DNA of 64,000 nt, from NCBI GenBank assembly GCA_963971285.1, contig OZ020258.1, positions 2,790,001 to 2,854,000 of the forward strand, given 5' to 3'. The notes beneath the pieces were generated by a model. That model worked only from the letters and a program-made list of their open reading frames with translations, was not told the origin of the DNA and searched no databases. The stretch is from Astropecten irregularis (lineage: Eukaryota > Echinodermata > Asteroidea > Paxillosida > Astropectinidae). Positions 1 through 10,500 of this stretch are shown one piece after another. The translations under genes were made by a program, and so were the position numbers. Each line of letters starts with the position of its first letter. The stretch's first letter is position 1.

Positions 1-214
1 GAAAAAAGCCACGGTATTTAAACATTCTTTTCACAGAAATTTTGATCTTCCGAAGTTCAAAATTGGTTTTGGTCAATTGGTTTTACTTTTTTTTGAATAA
101 ATACAGCATTTCAGGCAGAAAAAAATCATCTTGATACCTGTAAGTTATAGGGAATTCTGTGAATATTTCTGTTTCGGTATACAAAAGTATGATAGTTCCT
201 TTAATACATGCATG
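1..214 (-). repeat. TTAA-flanked MITE, degraded copy at window edge
   Basis: This is a diverged right-hand part of the commonest repeat family in the window (best copy 25035-25416). It ends in a corrupted terminal inverted repeat near 200-212 (AAAGTATGATAGTTCCTTTAA) and is cut by the window start. The orientation is opposite to the 25 kb copy. No gene is visible from here to 1613. Confidence 0.6.
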
Positions 215-1144
215 CAATCAACCATACTTCGATTGGGCTATACAGCCTATGATCTGCTAGTGGGAACATTGTGTCCTTCGAGCCATCGTCAATACATGCT
301 TGCACTTTTCAAGGCATTGGCCTAGTTCAAGGTTGTTGTTTCTATCACATCGGTAGATTGTTGGCCAAGCCCCATATAGGCCTACTCCCAGTCATCAGTC
401 GCACCACGAGCTAAAGAAGTCCATAGCTTTCAGAACATTTGCCGAAGACTGTTCTCCATTGGTTGGGTAAGTTTCCTCCATGGTTTGCCGTAGTGGAATG
501 ATTACAGGGCGACGGGTCCATCGCAGCTAATTAACCGTCAGATAAACCGACAGCAAGTCCGCTGTTCAAGTTTGTAACTGCCCAAAGTTTTATGTTGCCT
601 GATTGATGGACGGTGCTGGAGCTATACGCATCCACGCCCAAATTGATTATGACGGTGAATCACAATAATTATGGAGCTATATGTATAGCCATGGCACACA
701 TTGACAGTGGAAGCTTCATTTTTAATGTCAAATTGATAAGGCCCAAGCATTGTGACACGCTTCCTTCCTCCATGCACGCAGCAACTTCCTAGCTGTCATT
801 TTATGATGGCATCCGAGTTTCTGCTATGGGTATAGACAAAATGTTGGCATCGGAATGGTAGCTATATAGGTATGACTACATTCAGGGGCCTATATAGCTA
901 TGACTGACTAGAGGGCCGGGATTTCAAGTTGTCAGTACTCGTCTGTATAATGATACCATTACCAGGGCCTGCTTTGAAATATTATTGTTGGGCCTACATC
1001 AGTGTCTGTGCTTATCGGCGCTCGTTTCTTTATCCGTTTTGTAGACCCACTTGTTTATTGATCCGTTTTAGTTGCAAACAACTATTCGCATCGATATCAG
1101 AGCAAGGAATAGACCGTCCTCCCCTCACTGGTTGCAAATACTCT

Positions 1145-1375
1145 CCTAATGCAACTAAAGAGTGAGAAGCCACTCTTCGAAGAGCCATGAAGGACAACTC
1201 TTTTTGGAGTTGTCTCCCATTCTTATAGAGTGAAGTTTGCAACGATTTGAGTGATTGTTCACTCTTGCCCAGAGTGAAAACAACTCCAAAAGAGTGAAAT
1301 AACCACAACTCTTTTTTCAGGAGCCAAGGACAACTCGATTCTAAACGAGTGGTATTTTTCACTTTTTTTGCATAG
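1145..1375. repeat. AGAGTG/CACTCT-rich fold-back stretch
   Basis: Short inverted repeats built on ACAACTC/GAGTTGT and AGAGTG/CACTCT recur here, for example GACAACTC...GAGTTGTC near 1191-1213 and its partner around 1279-1297. It looks like an old fold-back repeat. I see no other copy in the window and no coding exon. Confidence 0.3.
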
Positions 1376-1613
1376 AGAGTACAGACATTATAGGCCTATA
1401 CAGCAACAATTAGGGGACTATTGGTACATTGTGTTGCCCACTGAACTCCACAAACCCAACTTACTCAAATGGGTGTGGCTGTAGACCTACTTCCTTTCAT
1501 ATCTTGAGAACTTCTGACACTGTCACTGCCACAAGTGGGCCACTATAAACGCACTATAGTCTTTGTTTTCGGTTCTTTTTCCATCCAGGTTTCAAAGTTC
1601 TCACAGAACAGGT

Positions 1614-4600
1614 ATGATCTCAAAAATGCGACTCTTCAGCCTGTACACCAGACTGACTCTCGTTGCTGTCCTGATGCTTGGACTAGCCACTGCCGCAGAG
1701 GAAACTACGGGGGTACGGTATTCATTTTGCAGAATAAAACCTATGACATGCACATGCATATAATACGAATTCGGCTTGTACAACCGTTGGTGTGTGTTAT
1801 TTGGGTAGATGTCTGTTTACAAGCCTTTGGATTATGTGTTTGCTCATCGCATTTGTTGATATCTACTTCAGCTAATATGAACTTTGGCTTTGAATTGTCA
1901 AAATACAAGATGACCGTATCAGGTTCGCACTTCTTGCACTTCTTGCAGAGTAAATGCGCAACTTGCGACAATCATCCACCGAGTCCGGCATTCTCTCTCC
2001 TGAAGACGACTAGAGCACACTAGTCGAAACGTCGATAATCCATCCTCATCGGTCCTTTTCAGGACCACACATCTTCATAAAACATTATTACACAAATACA
2101 CATGGTGTCACCGCAAGTCTTACTCATTCTTGCGACAAGCTCATTTTTTTTTATCTTGCGAAGGGGCGTATCTCTTTCATAATAACGATTAGGCCTATAG
2201 GCCCACAGGTAGGTGTAACTCTCCAAAAATGTTGCTCTTCTTGGCAGTGTCGTCTGTGCATCCAGCAGTTTATAGTTGTTATGTCTACCACCCGAAGAAT
2301 GTATGTCAAGGGCAGTGCACTAATCACACAAACAAAGTTTGATATCGATGCAAAACATATATCCATTCTATCTATAGGATGGCTCCTCACCAAAGAGGAC
2401 AAAGGTCATGCTTCTTCTTCTAGATGGCATGCGCTCTGACCTCTACGGAGAGAGACTTCCGGGCCTGAAGTCCATGGAGTTGAACGGTGTGAGGGCGGAG
2501 TGGATGACACCGGCCTATGTCACGCTGTCCATGCCGAATATGTACACCATCGCCACTGGTAATCTTAGCATAGGAGCCTAGGTCCGAATGGACACCATAG
2601 GCACCATTTACTCGAATCCAGCACCCATGACAAATATCGACGATGTTTGGCAAGATAAGAGTCGCAGTTGAACATCCTTGCAGCCTCTTAGTCTTAGTGA
2701 CGTATCACTGCCATTACGTGCAGCAAAACTTAAATAGCACCAACATGACACCGACATAACATCGATACAAGTCGGTTATAACATTTCTGTGACGATGAAA
2801 GAACATGAGTGAAACAACAACATAACACATAAATGTAACACCTTTGCTAAACCAGAGGGCCAACTAATTGGCCCACGACAGTTTCTGCTACCGGCATTCA
2901 TAATGTTTTATTTGCTGTTTCAAGTGTTGTGTCCAAACATCTTGACAATAATTCTGTAACGTTTTTTCCTCTCTGTTTTTATACTAAAGGTTTGTACCCG
3001 GAGAGTCACGGTATAACGTTCAACAAGTACTATAATCTGTCCACGGGTTATAAGTCCAAGACATTTTATGATACCCTGAACATCACCGAGTGGTTCAATG
3101 CTCCGGGTGCGGAACCGATTTGGGTGACGGCAATCAAGCAGGGTCTGAAGGCAGGAACCGTCCAGTACCCGGGCGGAAACGTGGCCATCCGTGGAGTCCG
3201 ACCCACCAAGAACTCCCCCGGTGTGCCCTGGCAGCAGCTCGGTCAGTATCCCCTCACAGGCCTGATAGACATCGGTCTTGACTGGCTGAAAAGCGACGAC
3301 ATGGACCTGGTGTTCGTGTACTCTGGCCAGCCGGACAGTACCTTGCACGGCAAGGGAATCGGTCACAAGAGCACCACGACCAAAATCAAGGAGGTGGACG
3401 AGGCGGTCCAGTACCTGTTTCAGAAAATTCGAGATCTCGGGTGGGAGAACACCCTCGACGTCATCGTGACGAGTGACCACGGGCATGTCAATATAGACCA
3501 ACGCCGCTACGTGGAGTTGTATAATTACATCAACGCAAGCGACATACAGATGGGTCTCCTGGACTACGGCAACACGTTCCAGATCGAGCCAGTTGAGGGG
3601 AAGCTGGATACGGTACGTATTCTTGTCGCCATAGAGCTTTTCTCCGAATGATAGACCTGATTTTTGTCAACATCCAGGAGAACTTAATAAACAAAAATGA
3701 GAGACAATTTCGAAGTTTCCTTCTTGACGATTGTCGCGAACCGGTTGTCCAGTAAATCAGTCGCCTTGTGCCACGTAGGCCCACGTGGCTCTCGCGTTCC
3801 TCCATGATATAGGCACAATTATAAGTGACCGTTACTTTTTTTCCGTCGCCAATATGGTCGCATCTTCTATTTGTTTGTTTCAATTCAACATAAATGATCG
3901 TGATTTAATTTTCTCTTCAGCTTTACAACGCCTTGGTGAATGCACATCCCCAGCTGAATGTCTACAAGAAAGAAGACTTCCCCGTTCGCTTTCACTACGC
4001 CAACAGCGATCGGATCATGAAGCTCCTGGGATACGTGGATTCCAACTGGTATCTCTTCACCGTAAGTAACAGATTTTCCTTTTTCTGATTTTCTGATTGT
4101 AGTCAGAAAACAGAAGTGACTAAAGTGCAGCCATATCATTATTGTACAGACTTCAGGGTAGAGCATAGCCAATGTGGACAGTTTCATAACGAAATCTGGT
4201 GGTATAAATCGCACGGGCCTCACGTCTGTGGATTGTGCTCATCAGTGTACAGTGTGGATGTGTCCCTTACTTCTCTACAATAGATCTCATGCACTGACGT
4301 AACCTCGCCGCCATCTTAGCTAGGCAGCGTTATGATGAAAGTTTTTCTTTTGACCTTTAGCTCAGGGCGTCCTCTTCGCGTAATTATAAGTTTCATCGGG
4401 GCTTTTGTCTGGAAAGATTGTGCCCATCTGGGTATATTGGCGCGGTTTTTATTCCATGATTGAAGTGTGGATTCTCGTATTTGTTCTCTCTCAGAGAAAA
4501 ACAGACAGTAGCTTCTTCTTAGCAGCTGATCATGGCTATGACAACCAGAATCCGGAGATGAGGTCCATCTTCTACGCCCAGGGACCTAGCTTCAAGAAGG

Positions 4601-5289
4601 GCTACAGGAGTGAGCATCTTGAGTCGGTAAGGGTCGTTATCATTGTCTGAGTCCGCTTGCGGTCGCATTTTGTCTCTTCAAATCATATTTCTTCTCAGAG
4701 ATTGTCTGAATCTTTGGAGGAAAAAGGTTTTTCAACAACTTGACACTACAACGGCACAGATGTATTTCCAAACTTTCCAAACGTGAATATCGAACGAAAT
4801 GTGCACTTTTACAAACATGAATATTATTTTGTATGTTTTTTTTTTCGTTCATTTGTAGTTGTTAATTTACTTTCCAATTACGAAGTACACAATGACAGTC
4901 AATATCATCAGTCCTCAGTTCTGACCTATTTGAGTTTTCTAAAGAAACAGAATGAGACTGCACTCCTTAGTGACCCTGTACAATATTGGAAAGCCTTTCT
5001 CAAGTTTCAAGACGTCACTTTTTGTGACATTTTGGCTCCAGCGTGATTGTCTCACTCTATGATTGCAGTCGTTTCATTTAATTGTTTTATCAATCAGGTC
5101 AATATCTACCCCTTGATCTGTGACCTGCTTCACATTGATCCGTCTCCTAACAACGGTTCCCGTAGCAACTACAATGACATGTTGGCCGTCCGTGCCAGCG
5201 GCGCCTGTGGCGTCCATGACAACCGCATGAGCGCCGCCATCTTGGTCGTCATTTACGCCTTTATGGTTGTGGCCCAGCCATTTAATTGA
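1614..5289 (+). CDS. ENPP6/7-like phosphodiesterase, tandem copy 1
   Basis: Six exons: 1614-1712, 2396-2558, 2990-3612, 3921-4061, 4495-4626, 5098-5289; intron phases 0,1,0,0,0; 449 aa, against about 440-460 for human ENPP6 and ENPP7. Residues 1-28 are a signal peptide (a second ATG lies at 1626). Family metal ligands are visible: D43, D203, H207, D250, H251 and H355. The nucleophile position (two before Pro, in VTLSMPN) is S78; ENPP6 uses Ser there and ENPP7 Thr. The tail is a hydrophobic stretch (AAILVVIYAFMVVAQPFN) typical of a GPI signal, as in ENPP6. The family is extracellular zinc phosphodiesterases; ENPP6 and ENPP7 act on choline lipids (glycerophosphocholine/lysophosphocholine, sphingomyelin). 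Substrate here is inferred only. The exon 1 donor (GGG/gtacgg) is weak, so the 5' end is the least certain part. Confidence 0.9.
2000..2033 (+). other. hammerhead-ribozyme-like hairpin in ENPP copy 1 intron 1
   Basis: CTGAAGA is followed by a stem closed by GACTAG and CTAGTC, then GAAAC and GTC. That is the order of hammerhead core elements (CUGANGA, stem II, GAAA, cleavage triplet). There is an extra C before stem II, so the core is not canonical. Penelope-like retroelements are known to carry minimal hammerheads. The downstream text ACATGGTGTCACCGCAAG (2100-2117) recurs in altered form near 24417, so this may be a retroelement remnant. Confidence 0.3.
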
Positions 5290-5667
5290 AGACACAAATC
5301 AGCAAGGAAGATACATGTAATCATCATACATTAACCAGGGTTAGAGGGATAATTATTAAGTATCATACATGTATCAAGGTGTAGGCTCTTAATCAGAAAG
5401 TCTTTTTATTCTAGCCTGTCAACTCACTTATTTCTATGTATATGTACGGGACTCCTTGTGGAACATTATTTTATAGGTATAGGAGTTTAGTAAGATATCT
5501 CGTTATAGGATAGAGGTGACAGTTTATTTCAAATACCATTATATCTTCACCGTAGTGTACATGATTGTAAAGGCATTTAGAATGTCATTTAGAATGTATG
5601 TATTGCAGGCTGAGACCGCTCAGTAATGACAGATGTAGTGTTTTTTTTATGTACAAACAAAATGTAA

Positions 5668-6235
5668 ACAAGCGGCGCTTTTGGCGCCCATGACAACTGC
5701 ATGGCGAGTTGTCATGGGCGCCGCCATCTTATCCGTCATTTTACGCCGTAGTGGTTGTCGCCCAGCTACTTGTATTATTAAGGATGCAAGAAATTACACA
5801 TTAACCAATGGCAGAGAGATATCAGGCATGTATAAAGGCGTACGCTATCAAGAAGCTCTTTTAACACGGGTGATTCCCAATAGTGCGCCTCCAAGAGTTT
5901 GCAATGCGTTGGCCAATCACTATGCCCGAAATCGGTCGACCATTATTTTGCGCATAATTGTGATTGGCCAACGCGTTGCAAACTCTTGGAGGCGATCTAT
6001 TGAATTGCCCGTATTCTAACATTTTACCTTACTTATTTCTATGTTGGTGGCACCTTAAGGAACATTATTTTGTATGGAGACGTTTTATAAGATATTTACC
6101 TCGTTTGGAGAAAGGTGACAGTTTACTTTAAAGTCATTCGATGTTCAATGTACATGTTGGTATTAGGCATTTAGATTGTATGTATTGCAGGGTTAATGGC
6201 AGCTGTGTGGTTTGTTGTAGAATTGTGTAAGAATC
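5668..6235 (+). pseudogene. degenerate tandem copy of ENPP copy 1 last exon and 3' flank
   Basis: The sequence from 5668 repeats the 3' part of the last ENPP exon (5197-5280), including the CATGACAAC and GCCGCCATCTT blocks, with several indels that destroy the frame. Homology continues into the 3' flank: ACTTATTTCTATG, GGAACATTATTTT, AGGTGACAGTTTA and ATGTATTGCAGG recur in order at about 5430-5615 and 6028-6200. It lacks the catalytic exons, so it cannot encode an enzyme. A fold-back element (5867-6011) is inserted inside it. Confidence 0.75.
5867..6011. mobile_element. fold-back MITE, 145 bp
   Basis: The left arm, including CCTCCAAGAGTTTGCAATGC and TTGGCCAATCAC, pairs almost perfectly with the right arm (GTGATTGGCCAA, GCAAACTCTTGGAGG). 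The arms reach the CGGG/CCCG ends, so nearly the whole unit folds into a hairpin. It interrupts the duplicated ENPP 3' flank and is absent from the parent copy, which marks it as a later insertion. No coding capacity. Confidence 0.75.
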
Positions 6236-6237
6236 TT

Positions 6238-6573
6238 TAAAGGTTGTATCATACTTTGGTAAGAGACCAAAACAGAAATGTTATGGTATGAAGATGATGC
6301 TGGTAGAAACATACCGTTAAATTTTTTCCGCCTGAAATGGTGTATTTATCGAGAAATTAGTAAAACAACGACCGAAAATCTTTTTGATCTTTTAAAAGAT
6401 CAAAAATAAAAGAGAAAAGACTTAAGAAATACTTCAGCCGTTTTTTTACGATTTTCTCAAAAAGTGGGCACCGTATGGGACTGAAATCTTCACAGATGAC
6501 TGTGACTGTATCTTCCTTGATATTTGTATCCATGAATCTGGACTTCTTTGACAAAAACTAAAGTATGATGCTA
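6238..6573 (+). mobile_element. TTAA-flanked MITE
   Basis: Begins TTAAAGGTTGTATCATACTT and ends CAAAGTATGATGCTACCTTTAA. TTAA stands at both edges, which fits a TTAA target duplication. The interior carries a palindromic GATCTTTTAAAAGATC block and AAAAGAGAAAAGACTTAAGA. It is flanked by a 105-bp direct duplication of host sequence (6137-6241 and 6583-6692). Confidence 0.8.
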
Positions 6574-6582
6574 CCTTTAATG

Positions 6583-6692
6583 TCATTCGATTTTCAATTT
6601 TCATGTTGGTATTAAAAGGCATTTAGAATGTATGTATTGCAGGGTTAATGGCAGCTGTGTGGTTTGTTGTAGAATTTTGTAAGAATCTTTAA
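6583..6692 (+). repeat. third partial copy of the ENPP 3' flank
   Basis: Nearly identical to 6137-6241 (shared blocks CATTCGAT, CATGTTGGTATTA, GCAGGGTTAATGGCAGCTGT, AAGAATCTTTAAA). With that copy it brackets the MITE at 6238-6573. The bracketed repeat is far longer than any transposase target duplication, so a local tandem duplication must also have occurred. From here to 7543 I see no gene. Confidence 0.75.
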
Positions 6693-7543
6693 ATATAAAT
6701 GTGTACAAGTATACGTAAACATGAACAGCTGCATGGAATGGGAAGTTGCCATTTGTGATTAGGAATGCATGGCTCCTCGAGGTGAACAGCCTTGCTGACT
6801 TTTCGCATTAAAATCTCCTGCATTGTTTCGAGTTGTCAACAGTCACACATTATGGCATCCTGAGCTGTTGCATGACACTGGAAAATTCAAATTCTAAATT
6901 TGTTCTACTTTTTGTTACCGTTAATAAAATTGTTAATTGTTTAGGAAAAAATAACATTTCTTGTCCCCTTGTATACACCGGCTTGCGACCATTAAGCATA
7001 ATTGCAATAGTACTGACCCTTATCATTTATTTTAACGGTATGTGACCGACGATTCGACCCGCATGCCAAACGGCTGTTCCGTTATAGTCCTGCTTCACTA
7101 ATTCCTTTAAAGTTTAAATGTTGGGTTTGCTGTTAGAAAGTTCGGATCCCCAAGGCTGCAGATCAATACAAGAAAATTAATTTTGATAAAACTTGGCTTA
7201 CTCTTTTTCTTAGGGGAGGAGGTATGCAAGAAGGTACCTAACGGTTGGTTCCCCCTTGAAGGTAATATTGATGGTTTCGTTCATGCACATGCCGATTCTT
7301 TTATGGCACGTACGTCTCCTTATCTCAGCCAAAGTACACGTACACACTTATCTAGCAAACATCAAAGTATATAGACAGTATAGACACAATGAAAACAGAT
7401 TGTTCATCAGTAATTATTGATAATACACTCTTCTATCGAGATCAAAAGTCATTTCGGTATGGGCACCTCGTTGGGTTCGAGTGTTTTCCACCGAGTTAAC
7501 GCCGTGCGACACTATAGTCAAGAAAGCAGACCTCGAAACAAAA

Positions 7544-10500
7544 ATGGCAATGGGGAGAATTTTCTGCGGACATTTGTGGCGCAATTTGCCACTCCTGGTA
7601 CTGGGTCTCGTCTTGCTGACCAAGCCAATGGCCGCCAAGGTAAGCAGTCGTAATTAATATTTGACAAAATTGCAGACTGTAAATGAATTCGAGGGTTGGC
7701 ATACCAAGGACACTTACGGTGTAATGGGCATACCATTGAACGTCGGAAAAGCTACTTGCTTATTCGGTCATGTCATTAGCGCGGGCACGACTTTGGTATC
7801 GTGCAGAGGGACATTGTTTGGCCTGTGTCGAGACCGGACCTGAATGCTCCATGCACCCGATAGATAGGCTGGCCACAACACAGCAGAAACACTGGTTAGG
7901 CAATTGCTATAAAAGTTTGCCCTGATTGAAAGCTAATAAATTACACTGCATGCCAAAATGTACAAACTTTGTGTGTCAAAGGAGCTGGTAATTTCCTCTA
8001 ATCTTGACATTGGACAACGACAATCCGCATTAAGTTTATCTGTAATGAAGGCAACACTCTAAGGCGACACCGGCATATAACGACCGTTTGAACTCGTCGT
8101 ATATGATAGTCTTCCTCACACTGACTCGTTAGAATGTGCCCAAATGACAGGAGAAGGTCTTCCTCATGCTGGTTGACGGCCTTCGGTGGGACCGTCTCGG
8201 ATATGACTTCCCGGCCCTGGACATGATGGAGAAGGACGGTGTGAGGGCAGACTGGACGGACCCTGTTTTCATCACGGTTTCCTCGCCAAGCATGATGTCC
8301 ATTGCAACAGGTATCCACATTACTTTTTCATAGTAAGCGTATAGCCATTAAACACCCCAGAGTTGTCCAAGGTGCCAAAGAAATTAGGGGAATAACAATG
8401 TCATACGACGTTAAAGAGCTGATATCAGGCACATTTCACCTGTAATCCAAAGGTGGCAGGGCAGCACACATACAGATGACCATCATGTATAATTGCCATT
8501 GCACGATGGTCAGGGGATTTCAGTTGCTCCTTTGTCTCTCTTGACCGGTAGGGACACACATTAATTGCTCTTGATTTAAACTTCAGAGGGACCGTATTCG
8601 CCTCAAAAGGCCTCCGTGAGGCTGTCTGCAAAAACTGACAAGTCTGATTCCCGCAAAGCGGTGACAATGTTTGGAGAGCTAGTGGATGGTATCAACCATC
8701 CCCAGGAAGGTCTGCCTGACACCAAAGCATTGCCGTCCTGCAGACTATTTTAGGGATTTTCGCACTAGCAATGCGGAAAGGGGTTTTGCCAGCCCACCCT
8801 CACCAAGTCATTGACCCGTATTGAATTACATCACTCAAGATGATCATAGAATGTGAGGTTGCTGTTTCGTTTGACATGATCCACTACCAATTCACAAAAT
8901 TATTATACATGTCCACAGGTCTCTACGTTGAAAGCCACGGAGTGGTACACAACCAACCCTTTGATCCAGAGACCAAGGAGATCGCACCTGGTTACCTAGA
9001 AGGTCTGAACAATACCTGGTGGTTCAACGGCGGAGGGGAACCAATCTGGATCACCGCAATGACTCAGGGTCTGAAGGCGGGCACCTTCATGTACCCAGGC
9101 GGTCAGGTGCCCATCAGAGGGTACCAGCCAACACGCTGGCAGGTGTCCTCGAACGAGGAGAGGAGGCGCTACGCGAACCTGACGGATCGAGTCGACGTAA
9201 TTTTCGACTGGCTGTACGGGGAGGACGACCTGGACATTGTCATGTTCCACGTAGAGGTCCTGGACAACGCCTTGCACGCCTTCGGCTTCAACGGCCTGAA
9301 CGTCGCCAAGAATGAAGCAGCCAAGATCAACGATCTGATCGAGTACATCCTGACGAAGAAGATGCAGGATGCGAGGGTGCGGGACACCTTGAACTTCATC
9401 ATCACCAGTGACCATGGCATGATAGAGACTCCGGCCAACAAGAGGATCTACTTGTACGATTACATCGATGAAGCTGAAGTGGACTTTATTTTTGCGGACA
9501 ACGGTCCATTGTTTCAAATCAAGCCAATAAATGACTCTATAGATCAAGTAAGTATCACATCCCAATCCTGATTGAATAAATTCATCAAAGTATTACCGTT
9601 TTAACAGCTTGTTTTCCTTGAAAGTGTTTCAAAACAAAATCATCAGGTAGCATAAGAGCAGCGAGGGTGTGCAATGTCTTGATTTGAACTTTGAGCAGGT
9701 CTTCAACAACATAGGTATATAGCGGTATGTGCGTGGTTTCATGGCTTCTTACTGCCAAAGTTCCAAGATAATTAACTATTGAGGCCACCACCAACGTAGG
9801 GCTGGATGGCTCAGTTGGTAGAGAGCTATATACAGTATTCAGGAGGTCGCCGGTTAGAATCCCTCTCCAGTCAATTTTCCTTTGTTCACCTTTCAAGGTC
9901 TTCAACAAGTTGAAAAATGCTCATCCTGCTATGTACGTCTACAAGAAAGAGGACTTCCCAGAGAGGTTGCACTATGGTAACAACCCAAGGAACCTACCCA
10001 TTATAGGCTTTGTCGATCCAACATGGACACCCTTGACAGTAAGTGGTCTTGATGTTGTGTCTGACGGTAAAGAACGACAATGGAACTTCTCCACAGTCAT
10101 TGAAGGGCAATAAAATATTTGCACAATCTCCAGTTATTATAATACTCTCCGCCCATTATTTGTTGTCATTAATTGGTGGAAGATTTGCGTCTCCTAAGAA
10201 GTGTCTCCTAAAACGGAAATTACAAGGGTATAGGCCCACATTGTGAGAGCACGGAAACTGGAATATGAAATTAGATTTAGCGGTTTCCCAGCCTGTCAAA
10301 CAACTTTTTACACCACTTTTCCCACGACCTTTCAAATTCAGATACACCTTTTTTTCGAGATGATAATATCATTAAGGAGTCGATTGACAACAAATTTTAA
10401 TCATTTTTCTCGGTCATCAATATGAAAATCTCTTTCTTTTTGGTATAGAAAAAACAAATTTACTTGATGGCTGCCGATCACGGGTATGACAATGAGGACA

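Noticed and set aside
2929-3501. Long - strand frame opposite ENPP exon 3 (and likewise opposite exon 3 of copy 2)
   Set aside because: Antisense shadow of a GC-rich conserved exon; the + strand carries the catalytic motifs and matching splice sites.
7183-7374. Small frame before ENPP copy 2
   Set aside because: Lies outside the six-exon model, has no homologous segment in copy 1, and has no signal-peptide or family motif.
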